Of a stretch of DNA of 64,000 bases, positions 48,126-60,434 are shown piece after piece. How positions within the stretch are numbered: position 1 is the first letter of the stretch; every line of letters starts with the position of its first letter. The notes below the pieces were generated by a model. The model did no database searches, was not told the DNA's origin, and was given only the letters and a program-made list of their open reading frames with translations. A program made the translations under genes and the position numbers. The DNA is from Antilocapra americana (lineage: Eukaryota > Chordata > Mammalia > Artiodactyla > Antilocapridae): NCBI GenBank assembly GCA_007570785.1, contig ML660201.1:45865577-45929576 (forward strand). Reading direction: 5' to 3'.

Positions 48126-49494
48126 CGGGGCCTGCGGGTGGGGAGGGAAGCAGAGTGGCAGGGGCAGCAGTCCTGTGCTGGGCAGGGGCTTCAGGGCATC
48201 CTGGTACTTAGCCTGTGACACCAGGGTTGTGGGGGTGGGCTCAGAGTGGCATCTGAGAGTCCAGTTAGTGATACCCTCTCCTGGGGAAAGGGCCAAGGAA
48301 CCACTCTGGGAAACAGGTCGTGAGACCTGCTGGCAGAATTACTGATGCCCCCTCCACTACTTCCTCACCAGGGACCCGGGGCAGTGGCACTCATGCTCGG
48401 TCCCCTTACAGAACAGGGAACAAAAAGAACCCACCTCTCAGGTGTCTTTCTAGGGATGGGCTGGGGAGGGCAAGGAGGAGATACAGTCTTCCACCTGTTG
48501 TTGGATCAACTGTGCCATCAGTCCAGGGTAACTCCAAGGGCAGTGTCTGTGTTAGTCTGTCATCATCACCTTCTTTGCTACCCTCTGGCAGTGTTCTCAG
48601 GGCACCTACTTGGTGCTGGGACTTCACTCTGAGCTGCCTGCCCCTGACCTCCACCTCAGAGCCCCCATCACAGCTTCTGCCAGGCACAGCCCCCATTGGC
48701 ACAAATCTCAATATCCCGTGCCCCACAGATTCAGGGCCTTTTATCCTAAACCTCTCATATCCTCTTGGAAGAGAGAGTAGCTATAACTAATTAAGACCAA
48801 GAAAACTCCTACAGTCTGTCCCTCTGGGCTGCACAAAACAAATCCTGTTTGATGGGCAGTTGCTCCCCAGACCCTTTCAGGCTAGGCCAGCATGGGGCAG
48901 GGTGGAGGTGGGGGCGGGTTTTCCAGGTGAAGGGGGTGGGAAGGAGGCCAGTAAGAAGTGGGGTCCCCAATCTGGGGGGAGGTAACGGGACCCTCAAAAA
49001 GGATGGAGCAGTCTGAGGGCTCCAACCCCCCAGGCCTGAGTCCCGCCCCTCCCAGTATGCAGTGGAGTTTTAACCCTCCAGTTGTTGGCCTCTGAGGAGC
49101 ACCTGCTGGGGCCCCCAGGTCCCTTATCTTAGGTCACAGTCTGTCTCAGCTCCACAGCAATTGAGAGACTTTGAACTTAGTGAAATTCAAAGGTGTCTGT
49201 GCAGGGGGCTGCTCCCCCAGGGGAGCTTTGTCCACAGCTCAGTTCTCCTCTTTCTTGCCTTTTCCTGTAAGAACAGTTTCCGGAGCTGAAGGAAATTGAT
49301 TGTTAAGTGAAACCCTCTGATAATTGCCTCTGAAATGCCCGCTGTTACCGTGATTGACTTGGCCATGAACAGCCCTGCTCAGCAGTCCTACCACGGTTCC
49401 CTCCAGTGCCCTGGCCATGATGGAGACATCGCAGGCCAGGCAAGCCACCATCAGCAACTTCGTAGCAGCGTCATCCTCACAGGCAGCCCTCACC

Positions 49495-49595
49495 CTCCGG
49501 GATGTGATAAAGAAAAGAGTCTCAGAGAGGTTAAACCACACGCCTAGGGTCACATAGCTGACCAGGCAAGTCCAAACTCAAGCCTTTACCCAGGT
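49495..49595 (-). mobile_element. MIR fragment
   Basis: gtgataaagaaaagagtctcagagaggttaaaccacacgcctagggtcacatagctgacc is a good reverse MIR. Confidence 0.8.
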
Positions 49596-49643
49596 CCACA
49601 GACATTCCTACTTTGATTTATCAGATGTTCATGTGTACCTACT

Positions 49644-49765
49644 TTGCAACCCACTCCAGTATTCTTGCCGGGAGAATTCCATGGACAGAGGAGCCTGGCA
49701 GCCTACAGTCCATGGGGTTGCAAAGATTCAGACATAACTGAGTGACTAACACTTTCAGTGCTCAT
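49644..49765 (+). mobile_element. 5'-truncated Bov-tA SINE nested in an L2
   Basis: Only the 3' body is present (cccactccagtattcttgccggg to gattcagacataactgagtgactaacac). The perfect 12-bp duplication TGTGTACCTACT (49632-49643 and 49766-49777) is part of the host L2 sequence. Truncation without a tRNA head means it lacks an internal Pol III promoter. Confidence 0.93.
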
Positions 49766-49840
49766 TGTGTACCTACTACATGCTAGGAGTCAGGTTTCTG
49801 GGAACTTGACAGCTGTCAGATATAGCCACCACCAAGCTCA
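49766..49840 (-). mobile_element. L2 LINE fragment, right part of split copy
   Basis: tgtgtacctactacatgctaggagtcaggtttctgggaacttgacagctgtcag matches the reverse L2 3' end. Its left part lies before 49644. Confidence 0.6.
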
Positions 49841-50694
49841 GAGCTCAAGAGGAAAAGCAGAGGGTTTTCTGAGTTCCATGATGGAGAGAGATGGGAGCTT
49901 TGCAGGGATCAGGGATGGTTAGGAGGAGAATGGAGTCTAAGATGATGCCTCAAGTGTGAGGAAATGAAAAAGGCTGCAGGAATCCGGGCAGGAATGCAGA
50001 AGGAGGGAGCAGGATGTGCAGGGGCCTGGTATCAGAAGCACCAGATACTGCAGGTGGCTCTGAGAGCAGAGCCCAGAACCCAAGCAGGGAGCTGGTCCCA
50101 GGGAGCAGGCATTCAGGATCAGGGGTGGGAATGGAGCACATCTCCCCCAGACAGGCAGGAGCCCTGAGACAGACCGAGACGTGTTCCCACCACTGCCCAT
50201 GCCCTGCTGAGAGTCTCTGTAGATTCTCCCTTTACTTCGGGACCTCAGTGTCCTTCCCCATCCTGTCTCCCCCAGCCATCGCAGACCCAGAGGGAGGTGG
50301 GAGGAAAGTGCAAGAAGGATGAACCTCAGGGCAAGGTGAAGACAGAGCTGTGAGCTGCTTCCCAGCCAGTCCTGAGCAAGCTCAGTGCTGTGGGCTCTGT
50401 AGAGCTGGGTTCCCAGCGGAGGGGAGGGGAGCCTGTGGGCTGGCCAAGGGCTAAAGGAGGCTTGCAGAAGAGGTGAGGAGGTGGCAGTCCAGTAAGTCTT
50501 GACTGAGGGGATGGGGTGCACATCCCAAACAGAAAGAGGGGATAACAGGGAGGCCCAGAGGGGCAAGATACCACGTGCTTAGAGCCAGCGAGGGAGACAC
50601 CAGAGGACTTGGCGTTATGGGCAGCTTTTGGGGGTTGGAGCAAGGGGGCCGCCAAAAACCCAACTGCCCTGTGAGTGGGTAAGGTTACTACTTC

Positions 50695-50775
50695 TAACGT
50701 ATAGGCAGGAAATTGAGGGCTGGGGGAAGAAGCCAGGATTTGAACCCAAGGCTCCAGGGTCCCGGCTCTGATCCC
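50695..50775 (-). mobile_element. MIR fragment
   Basis: taggcaggaaattgagggctgggggaagaagccaggatttgaacccaaggctccaggg matches a reverse MIR. Confidence 0.65.
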
Positions 50776-50939
50776 CGCCTGGGGCCCCTTGTGCGGACTC
50801 TTGTCCTCTCCCCTCTCATCCTGAGAGCCAAGGGACCCCGAGCCTCCACAGCCTGCCCCATCCACCTCCATCCAACTGCCTCAGCCCTTCCTCCCGCACC
50901 ACCAGGCCAGTGTATTTAGCAGTTTCCACACGTCCAGTG

Positions 50940-51080
50940 CCTGGGGATGGACTGATTGATCTGTAACACTGAAAAAATAATAATGGCTTGATCGTTACTG
51001 AGGATTAAAAGTAATCCTTTCGCTGTGGCTATTGCAACTCCGTTATTCACGAGTCAACGGGCTGACCCAGGCCTTTGAGC
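50940..51080. promoter_or_regulatory. Candidate element with inverted TAATCC pair
   Basis: AGGATTA at 51001-51007 and TAATCCT at 51012-51018 form a perfect inverted pair with a 4-bp spacer. TAATCC is the word bound by OTX/CRX/PITX-type homeodomains. Around it are gaaaaaataataatggcttgatcg and gcaactccgttattcacgagtcaacg, with CpGs retained. It is not a recognised repeat. Confidence 0.4.
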
Positions 51081-51886
51081 CCACGGGACTCCGTGAGTTC
51101 AAGGAGGCTGGGGGCTGGGCCCCCCTCCCTGGTCTCCCTCACCCTGGCCGCTAGCCTGGAGAGCTCAAGGGGCCATTGGCCCCCACGTTCCTAAGGCCTA
51201 TGACTCCCAGGGTCAGACCTAAGCCTTCAGAGGGTGAAGGAGCAGGCATCGCCCACCCAGCAGGGGCGGTAGGGGCGAAGTAAAAAGTTCCTCAAGGGCT
51301 TGGCCCAGTTTGGAGATTTCAGCTAGTGTCACTTTGGTCTTTGCAACCCCATCAACCCTGTGGCTTTTCTGTGGGAAGGGCCCTGATCTGGTTGTTCCCA
51401 CGTGTGTTCCAGCCTCGTCCGCCATGAAGTGGCAATGGCTCCAGGCCCACTCTGAGAAGGGTCTGGCCTCCTGGGCAAGGAAAGCAGGTGTGCAGTGACT
51501 GCCCGAGGCTCGCCCCTCGAGCTGTGGTCCTGAGGGGTGCTCCTGGGGCTCACACACTCCCATCCAGGGCCCGGTGGCAGATGTGCATGGTCAGTGTTCA
51601 GTTAACAGGAGTGACAAGTGTTGTTAACCCCGTGTGTCACACAGTACCTCCTCTGCGGAAGGGTGCTGCCCGCTGTGAATCAGGGACCATCAGGTTTGCC
51701 TTTTCTGTGCAGAGCCGCAGGTGACTGCCAAAGGTCTAGGGGGTTGTGGAGAAGCAGGACTGTCACGCACCCCCAGATCCACATTCCGAAAGCTCCAGGT
51801 GCTGTGTGGAGAAGGATGGCGAAGGGCGAGAGAGGACGCAGGAGCCTGGGCTGAGGATGATCAGTCACGTGGTCAGAGTAGCATTT

Positions 51887-52050
51887 TAAAAAGTTTTTAT
51901 TTTTATTTATGGCTGTGCTGGGTCTTTGTTGCAGCACACGGGCTTAGTTGCCTCGCAATATGTGTGACCTTAATTCCCCGACCAGGGATCAAACCCACGC
52001 CCCCTGCTTTGAAGTTGGATTCTTAACCATTGGACCACCAAGGAAGTCCG
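51887..52050 (-). mobile_element. CHR-type SINE
   Basis: Reverse-oriented: tttttatttttatttatggctgtgctgggtctttgttgc is the complement of the tail side, and ccgaccagggatcaaaccc plus gattcttaaccattggaccaccaaggaagtcc is the complement of the B box and head. No convincing target-site duplication was found. Confidence 0.92.
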
Positions 52051-52914
52051 AAGAGTTACCTTAAGGGTGAGATGTAGGGGGTAATAGTCACAAGGTGGAT
52101 GGGCTCATTCCAAGAGGGGATGTTAGAAGCTCCAATGGGCCTGAGGATTACCCCCAGAAAGGTATCTAGGCATTCAGGAGGGGCCAGGACTGGAGGCAGG
52201 ATCCAGGAGCCATCTGGGAGAAGAGAGGCCTATGGTTCCTGATGCTGGATTAAGGCAAGGTGGGGCCCAGCCAAGCAAGTACGGCAGTAATAGGTGGGCA
52301 GAGGACAGAAGCTACAAAAAAGACAGATAGGGTGGCAGGAGGCTGTCAGCGATGTGAACTGAAGGGATTTGACTCTGAAAGGGACTTCCGGCCCTGTCCC
52401 TTGTCCCCCAGCCTCACAGCCTTCCCAGTATTCAGTGTTCCTGGCCAGAGGAAGAGGGGGAGCCAGGCCCAGCAGGAGTGGGGAATAGCTCTGGGCAGCC
52501 TTTCTAACAGCCAGAGGTGACATCCTGCCCAGAGGGTGGAGGCTACAGCTCTGTAAGGATCCCACCAGGCCCCGTCATGCTGGAGGGGAGGAAAAGCTGG
52601 TTTCTCATTTTCCCTGGTGTGCAGCTTCCAGGCTTTATTTTAGAATCTCCCCTCTGGGGCCCATAAGCCAGCAAGCCTGGACTGAGGGATGGGAGTGTCT
52701 TGAATACCAAGACACAAGGGTCCTCTGAGTAGTAGCTGGAGGCCAGAGGGCAGGACCCTACTGCATCACTCATGGGGTCAAGTAGGAGAGGGCACTGGGG
52801 ACCAGAGATTCTCCCAACCGTGAGCCACTGTGTTCCTCCCCGGGTGTGATGGGCCCTGTGGAGTGTGCCCTCGGACCTTGGTCATGGGCTGCACAAGGCA
52901 GACTCAATGGTGAG

Positions 52915-52995
52915 GGCCCAGCCCAACCCAGGGTCACTCTGTGACCTTGGGCAGATTGCTCACCATCTGTGTGCCTGGGGATCCTCAACTGAGGA
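52915..52995 (+). mobile_element. MIR fragment
   Basis: gtcactctgtgaccttgggcagattgctcaccatctgtgtgcctgg is the MIR body. Confidence 0.65.
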
Positions 52996-53285
52996 CACAT
53001 CAAGCATTCTGTGCATGGTGACAGGTACACCTGATGTGTTGCTGGCCAGGGAGGGGTGGGTCAATCCAGGGGTTGCTGGATGCGGGAGGTGACCAGTTCA
53101 GGGTGAGTCGTCATTATCATTAATAAAACTTCACTCAGTTCTGTGGGAGGCCCTAACGGGCCAGGCTCAGTTCTGTCCTCAGAAGCCTCAGGACTTCCTA
53201 AAGGGGCAGGATCCATGGAATCCACAAAATAAGAATCTCTGGGCAGTGAGGATTCAGGCCCAGAGGGTAGCCAAAGGGTTTCAGC

Positions 53286-53445
53286 ACCTCCTCCAGGAAG
53301 CCCTCCCTGATGCACTAAGTTCCCACAGATCTGAGCTTCCCCAAAGCACCTTAGCTAATCCCGCCCTCTTTGTTCTGCCTGGTGATATGTCTGTTTTCCC
53401 TTCTGGACTCTGGAAGGCAGGACTGGCTCTGCCATGTCTCCACAC
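53286..53445 (+). mobile_element. L2 LINE fragment
   Basis: acctcctccaggaagccctccctgatgc, then cttctggactctggaaggcagg, is typical of the sense-oriented L2 3' region. Confidence 0.7.
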
Positions 53446-54149
53446 ATCAGCATGGTCTGGCGCCAGGCATACTGGGTAACAAAGTGCAAGATACACAGAC
53501 AGCTGTGCTTAGAGGCACAGGGGCCTCAGTGGAGGAGGCCATGGGAACCAGCGCCAAACGATGTGCCAGGCTTGTGTGGACAGAGGCCTTGGAGATCGCT
53601 GCTGGGAGGGGGCTCGGGAAGCCAGGACAAAGACAGTGGTGGTGGGTCTGGGTGGGCAGAGGTGGGCCGTAGGCACCTCCTGATGGGCCCTGAGCAACCT
53701 GGGAGCAAAGGTGCATCAGCGAGGCACTCTGTCTCTTGTGGCATTTCATCCTGGACTGGAGAGGGCCTTCCTCTTGGCTCTGGGGTGACACTGGTTTGTA
53801 GCGAGTCGAGAGTGTCAGTGTGTTTGGCTGCAGGGCCTAGGACCTGAAACATCTTGGGGATCCCCCTGCCATCCTGTGGGCTGTAAATGTGACTGAGCTG
53901 AGGTCCAGGGAGTCCCGTGGAGATGCTGCTGGGGATGTGTGTGCAGGCTTCACCTTTCCTGTGGGTCGGGGAAGGGCCTGCACAGCAACCTGGAGCATGT
54001 GTGGGGCTAAGGAATCCCTGAGAAGTCTGGCAGGATGTCCAGGGAGCCCCTGAGCCAGCCTGGCCCCAGGGAGTGCTGGGGACGGGGAAGGCTCTGGGCT
54101 GGACACAGACCTTCCTCAGCCTCTGACCATCCTGTGCTCTGTCCCTCAG

Positions 54150-54209
54150 AGATTGGCCGATGCTGCAGAGAACTTCCAGAAAGCCCACCGCTGGCAGGAC
54201 AACATCAAG
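54150..54209 (+). CDS. CACNA2D2: CACNA2D2 coding exon (about exon 4), 20 codons
   Basis: The exon encodes 20 residues, beginning Arg-Leu-Ala-Asp-Ala-Ala-Glu-Asn-Phe and ending Trp-Gln-Asp-Asn-Ile-Lys; [15 protein letters not shown] is the recognisable alpha2delta-2 string. It continues directly from the upstream exon's Ala-Leu-Lys in phase 0 and also leaves in phase 0. The acceptor is ctctgtccctcag, the donor AAG|gtaaga. At 60 bp it is short, which is usual for this gene family's 5' exons. The residues belong to the extracellular N-terminal region ahead of the VWA domain. An open frame that reads through the donor and another long one on the opposite strand overlap it; neither is believed. 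Confidence 0.96.
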
Positions 54210-54934
54210 GTAAGAACTGCAGTGGCCTCCCCAGGCCCTGGGACCTGTCCATCCCCAGCAAGGGTGGATGTGAATGCAGGGGAGGAGGAAGGGGGAGGCT
54301 GCGCTCACTTACTGGCAGGGCACCAAAGGGTTGGTGGGGTGAAGCTGGGAACCTTTGCCCAACGTTCAGCAAGCATTTGAGATTCCCAAATACACTGATC
54401 TGGGAGAGCCGCTGGGGGAGAGAGACCCTATCCCCTTCCCAGACTTCCCTTCCAGAAGGCACCCAGGCTGGGATTGGGGACCAGGCCATCACAGCCATGA
54501 AATCCTCTCCTTCCGCCAGCAGAGCCCAGAGTAAATGGAGGCAGGAGGTGCTGGGAGCAGGATTGTGCTTGAGGACAGAGGGTCCAGAATGTGGGGGAGG
54601 GAAGGAAGGCCTCACTGACCCCCAGGCTCACATATCCAGGCAGCGTGTTTGATTTGGGGTGGGCTGGAGACACCTTTTGTATCAGAGGATCACAGTAAAC
54701 TAGAAGAGATACCGAGGCAGGGTTCCTCCGAGATTCAGGAAACCCCCCCTCACCATGCCAAGGATGACCGAGCCTTTGGGGACCAGAGCAGTTGGCAGGG
54801 CTCGCTGTGTCCTCCACAGCCACTTGGGAATGTGAGCCACGCTTCCCAGTGGCCTCTGTGCTCAATGCAGGCAGAGGCACTTAGAGCTGGCCCCTGGGAA
54901 ACAGGGGCCAATAAGGGGTGGGGGAGTCCTTGAC

Positions 54935-55080
54935 TCACTCTAGCTCTGAACCCTGTGCCTCTAGGAGGTGGGAGGGACTGTTATTCCTGCTTCACTGACA
55001 AGAATCCTGAGGCAGAGTGGTTGACCTACCTGAGGTTACCGGTTGGAGGCAGAAAGTCACAGCCAGCCTGTCAGATGCCA
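54935..55080 (-). mobile_element. MIR fragment
   Basis: ctgttattcctgcttcactgacaagaatcctgaggcagagtggttgacctacctgaggttacc is a reverse MIR. Confidence 0.65.
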
Positions 55081-56084
55081 GAGGGGCTCGTGTCTGTGAT
55101 GAAGACCCTGTAAACCTGTTCCTTCCCCCAGCCCCCAGCCCCCTAGGTCACCCTGAACCCCCACCATAGCACTCTCCCTTTGCTCCCTGGTGGGTGCTGG
55201 GTCCTACCCTCAGGGAGCTCACATGGGGTTGGAGGTAACAGATGATTGTCTGCAGTGAACACGTAAATCAGCTAGTGATTCCCTGGACCCCTCCTCCCTC
55301 CCTGGGAGCTCAGCCTCTTGGTCAGAAATACACACAACAGCAGCCACTTTGCACTCCCTGGCCACTTGTACCTGCCCTCTGCCTGCAAATAACTGCACCC
55401 TGGCGACTCTCCACAACGCCCAGCCTGAGCCTGCACCCAAGGCCCCAGGATCTGGCTGTCCCTGCCTCTCCCATCAACCTGCCTCCTCCCTCCCCTCCTC
55501 CTGTGCTCCAGCCACACCCAACACCTAACTCCAGCTCCGTTCCTGATCTCTCCACCCACTCCGTTCCTCCTGGAAGCCCAGCTTGTCTTGAGTCTTCCCA
55601 GTTAGGCTGCTCCAGCTGCCCAGCACACCAGCCCCTCCACCTCCTGGGCCTCAGAACCCTTGGCTCCTGTTCTGTCCACTCTTTTGTTTCTGACGTATTT
55701 GCTCCCTCCCCTCCTGGCCCAGGACAGGCATGAAGAGCAGGCACAGAGCAGGGTGAAGGAACTGGGGAGTCAGGGACTGGAGGCCCTCAGCCTGGCTTTG
55801 TCTCCCTCCTAGTCCAGGCCCGGAAGTGGAAGAAGAGAGGGCTGCCTCAGCCCCAAACCCGTCTTCTCTTCCTGACTCTGCAGAAAACTCAAGGGTCATC
55901 TTACTGGACCTCTGACCCCTGACCCCTGATTTTCAGTCAATCTGAGACAGGAACAGCTTATCCCAGGCCAAAGGGGGCACCCCAGGGGCCTACTGGGAAG
56001 GAGAGCCCAGGTCTCAGGGGTGTCCAGGTGCTGAGACAGGTGCTTTTGAGGACCCATTCCCCGCACACTGGGCACAGTCACCCA

Positions 56085-56135
56085 GCAAGAGCTCGCCCTT
56101 CTCTGAGCTTCAGTTTCCCCATTTGGCAAAGGCCC
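56085..56135 (+). mobile_element. MIR fragment
   Basis: cttctctgagcttcagtttccccatttggcaaagg is a MIR core. Confidence 0.65.
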
Positions 56136-57782
56136 GGCTGGAACTGGGGGCTGTCTGTCAGCTCAGGTGTGAAGTGTGAAAGGATCGGTCCATCGGTCCA
56201 CACGTCAGGTCATGGACGTGCAAGTCGGTGATGGTGTGGGTGCACCTTTGGCTGTCCCAGCCCATGGGCCCTGGGTGTTCCTGTCCCGAGGTGGAAGAGG
56301 GCTCTGCTGGCCCCTGTCCTGACCCGAGATACCCCCAGCTATGGGTGTGACCACAGGGCCAGCTGGGTCCAGCCTTTTTTGCCTGTTGTTTGTCACCCAC
56401 CCCCATCAGTCCATCAGTCCCCCGTTTGTCCCACAGACAGGGGAGGGTGGTGCTGTAGGCGCCCCCTCCTTGCCAGCTGCACCGTCAGGGCCATTCTCCT
56501 CCCCAGAAGCAGCAAGCTGCCCAGCCTCCGGGCAGAAAGCGTCAGCCCTAATGCTGGGCCCATTAGCCGCTAGGCCAGCCAGCCCTGCCTGAGCTGCCAA
56601 GCAGAACTGCCAGGGTGGGAACTGTCCATGCTACAGGGATGTGGGGACTTGAGACTGCTTAAAGGATGGATTTTTGTCCCTTGTAAGCACACCACCCACC
56701 CTTGAAACTGTGCCCTTCCCAAAACCTTCAGGAGGTGACAGCTAAGAAGCTGTGTTCCTCCCCAGCACTCAGGACCACTAGCAGCCTGTGCCACGACCCC
56801 AGTGGCAAACTTGGGCCCTTTACACAAGCCAGGCCTCCTCCCAGGAAGGTCCTTACCTCCTTCAGAAGGGCAGCGTCTCCCACTCCAGTTAATTCCCCAG
56901 AGCTCCTCTTTGTGGCCACAACTCTAGGATTAGTGCCCCGCTGCCCGCAGCATCCGCCTTTGGTGCCCCTGTCACAATGGCTCCCAGTGCAGCTCCCCCA
57001 GGCCAGTGGCCCCATAGGCTCATCTGTCTGCCCTGCTCACGGCTCCTGTTGGCCAGTGGCATCTGAGCCTGAGTCAGTGCTGCCCATCACCTGTCCATGT
57101 GCCCAGCCTGGTGCCCTGTGGACAGAGTAACCAGAGCCTCGGGCTTCTTACCTCTGAGGGAGGTAGGACTGGCACTCAGCAGTTCTGGGCACAGAGGAAA
57201 TCCTTGACCCATGGGGCCACACTGGACTCCACTGCATGGTCAGTAGGGTGTGGCCCTGCACACAGCAGGTCTGTGTGCAGATCTCTGAGAAACAGACAAG
57301 TAATGTACCCCCTCCCACATGATGCACGTACACACACAAGCACACCATTGACACCAGCCCACGGACTTGTGGGATCCTGGAGTCTGCAGAGTCAAAGCTG
57401 GGACAAGAGAACGTCTGGAAGGGAAGTGCCCCTCCATGTTCCTCTCCCTGGTCCCAGGTCATGACCCCACACTCCTGGCTGCAGCAGGGGTAGAGAACCT
57501 GTAGCCACAGCCCTGGCCGCAGCCCTTGGACACCGCAGCCCTTGTTAGCAGGCAGCCCCTCCCATGGCCCCTGCAGACGGGCAGCAGGTGCTTTGGTGCA
57601 CATAACACTTAGGGTAGATGGAGATGGCCCGCCTGGTGGACACCATGCCTGGTGCCAGCTCCTCACTGTGCCAGCATTATCCACCATCTAAACGGTCACC
57701 AGGGAGGAGCCGGGCCAAAGCATGGGTCAGTAGGGGCAGGAGAGGCCATTGGTCCCAGGCTCTCAGTGCCAGCCCCAGGATC

Positions 57783-57908
57783 CACAGGAGACTAAGCCCT
57801 GCCCTTAGGAGTGTGATGGAGGAAGCGGTCCTGCCCTGGGGAATCTGATGGGAGAGACGCAGCCCTACCCTGGGGAGTCTGATGGGAGAGGCGGCACTGC
57901 CTGGGTAC
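57783..57908. repeat. Tandem repeat of about 32-34 bp, 3-4 copies
   Basis: The word (c/g)tgatggga(g)g recurs at 57813, 57845 and 57879 (periods 32 and 34), each followed by a ccctgccctggggagt-like end. A further degraded copy precedes the first. It is a short GC-rich minisatellite. Confidence 0.7.
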
Positions 57909-58644
57909 TCGAAGGGAAGGCTGTGAAGGCTGGGCCAGGCCAAGGAGCCGGCTGGACAGGACAGGTGGCTCCCCAGCCTGAGGTCTGCCTCAGCCATTGG
58001 GCCTGCTGCCTGCCTCTCTGCCAAGCCGGCGACAGACGGCTCTCAGAAAACAGTCCACTTGGCTGAGCTGAGCTGGCCGTGAGCCAGGGCAGGAAGGCCA
58101 AGCGTCCTCACTGGTGCAGCCAGGGAGCTGGCCTGGGTCCTGCATGGGGGCCGGGCAAGCAAGCGCAGTCGGGTCCAAGCAAACCACGGCAGCCGCTTTC
58201 CTCGACACCGAACATAGGCGTCAACTTCTATTCCCCATGCACACCCCACGCTCACTTCCTCACCCTCTGCCCGCCTGCCAGCATCCCTCATTCTCTCTCT
58301 CCCAGAGTGTGTGTGTCATGTGTATACAAGAGCTGTGTGGGCCCCCAGCCCTGCCCCGCACGTGTCGTGTGTGCACAGAAATCCACCTGCAGGGAAACAT
58401 GTTTGTGAATTCAGAGGGGTAATCCCCTACTCCCTGCCCAGTTTGAGCAGAATGGCCCCTAAAATAGCAAGTAATGGAGGGAGTGTCAGAAGTGTCGACC
58501 CTGGACATTAAGGACACGTGTCTGACCCCAGCCAGGGGATTTATTCCATATTCAGGCCCTTCCTGGGCCTGTGGAGTTGTCAGCACAAGGGAGCCCACTC
58601 ATGGGTCTAGTTGGCCCGAACTCCTGGAGAGGCCTCACTCCCTG

Positions 58645-58705
58645 TGCTCTTAGCATCATCGTTCTTATTTTACACGTAGAAAACCAAAACCCCAAGGTGA
58701 AGCCT
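58645..58705 (-). mobile_element. MIR fragment
   Basis: agcatcatcgttcttattttacacgtagaaaaccaaaacccc fits a diverged reverse MIR core. Confidence 0.5.
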
Positions 58706-59213
58706 CCTGGAGGCTGAAGGGTTCAATGGGCACCCTTGCCTCATCAGTGAGATGGAGGTGACCCCGAGGAGTCCTCATGGGGCCACAGGGACTTGTGAAG
58801 CTTAAGCCCTGGTCCCCGCTCACTGTTCAGGATACCAGAGCTTACATGTTCGGGCCAGGATTGGAGACCAGGACCCTTTGCCAGGGCCCCTGCACATAAT
58901 CACTAGGTGGTACTGCCTCCTTTATGTGTCTCAGAGGCGAGGGCACTAGTAGTGGATGCTGGAATGTCTGCATTCCAGGGACCCTCCCACCGACCCTAAT
59001 GACCCTGTCCTGCCACGTCCCTGGCTTCACATCACATCAGACATGGTGACCACAGCTGAGTTTACAGTGTATTTTCACTCATGTGACCTTGCCTGCCACC
59101 ATCCAAAGCTAATGCCACTCTCTACCAAGGAAGGGGCATGAGCTGGCCCTCTCAAGGTCGGAGAGGTGGGGAGGGGTCTTGTCCACATGTATCCAAGCCC
59201 CTTGGGGACAAAG

Positions 59214-59333
59214 CGTTGCATTAGTTGCTCAATCATGTCCAACTCTTTAAGACCCCATGGACCCCAGGCTCCTCTGTCCGTGGAATTCTCCAGGTAGGAA
59301 TACTGGAGTAGATTGCTGTTTCCTTCTCCAGGT
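59214..59333 (-). mobile_element. Bov-tA SINE, 5'-truncated
   Basis: Reverse-oriented 3' body only: ttgctcaatcatgtccaactctttaagaccccatgg to gctgtttccttctccagg. GGACAAAG at 59206-59213 and 59334-59341 flanks it as an 8-bp duplication. Confidence 0.9.
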
Positions 59334-59689
59334 GGACAAAGACTACATACAGATTCCTGAGCCTCACAGACAGTCTGGAGGGGGGCCAGAATCCTTCTGT
59401 GTGACACATTCCCCCTGTGTCACTGATGCCACCAGCATCTCATCCTGCACTGAGACCAGGACAGAGAGACAAAGGGAGCCATTGGAGCAGTTACAGGGAT
59501 GGCCCGAGTGAACCCCAGAATCCCAGGGACTGTCCCAGGTCAGGCAGGACGCAGACCCGGCCTGTGAGGGGATCCCTGAGGAGGGTCCCTGCGAGGGTCA
59601 CTCTGGAGGCCTAGAGCCACCAACCCCCATTCATGCCCTTTCCTGTCCTTGCAGAATGTTTGCCTAAAAAGTTGGTGAGTGAAGCCACG

Positions 59690-59935
59690 TGTTCTAATCT
59701 GCAGTCCTCCCACTGTGCCTGCCTGTTTTCATTACAGAGGGAAAGAGCATCCGAGCTGTGTTTATAACCCCCTTTTAGATAACAAATCACATTTTCTTTT
59801 CGCCAGCGAGTGTGTTGAATTGATATTTTTCCCCTCGGTTTAATGGGTTTGTGTGTTCAGGAATGATCTTCATCAACCGAAACTCCTTATTGTGTTTGAT
59901 GTAATGTCAGCTTTCATTACGCGCTTCGGTCAGAG
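59690..59935. promoter_or_regulatory. AT-rich, CpG-retaining candidate element
   Basis: Non-repeat sequence of about 245 bp: gtttataacccccttttagataacaaatcacattttc, cagcgagtgtgttgaattgatattt, and gatgtaatgtcagctttcattacgcgcttcgg. It lies 1.6-1.9 kb upstream of the next exon. Regulatory function is inferred from composition. Confidence 0.4.
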
Positions 59936-60434
59936 CCGGGCCCAGGGAAAGGCCGAGCACCCTGGAGCCTGGGCCCCAGCCATCGCCCCTACCCTGGGCC
60001 TACCTGAGCTCCAGTCTCCCTGGACTGGTGGGTGGGCAGGCGCAGGAGGGGTTGGAGATGAGTCAAGAAGGCAGGATGGAGCCAGGGTGCAACTCCTTTT
60101 TTCCTCCCTGTCTTGGTGTACTCTTTTGTGTAACGGGGTCATGGGGCTGTTGGGAGAATCCGATACTGCAGTGTGTGTGAGGCCCTGATAGATACAGCAG
60201 ATGCCTCACAGGACTGAAACTTCAGTCTTTCAGTCATCAGGAGGTTGTGGTCTTACCCAGGCGTGGCACCAGGTGTGTAGTCAACGTTCCAGAATGTTCA
60301 GACTATGTCCATAGGTCCAGCTGGTGGCCAGCACCCCCAGACCCTCTGGCGGGAAACAACCCATACAAGCCTGGGTACCAACTGCCTCAAGCCTCACACC
60401 CAGCACCTGGACAGTCACCAAGGCTAAGCTCCTC

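Noticed and set aside
49937..50566. 209-residue open frame on the - strand
   Set aside because: No domain, random-like composition, and no splice or promoter context.
53526..54308. 260-residue open frame on the - strand, antisense to exon 4
   Set aside because: It overlaps a genuine exon on the other strand, has no family match I can recall, and has random-like composition. An antisense transcript cannot be excluded, but a protein is not supported.
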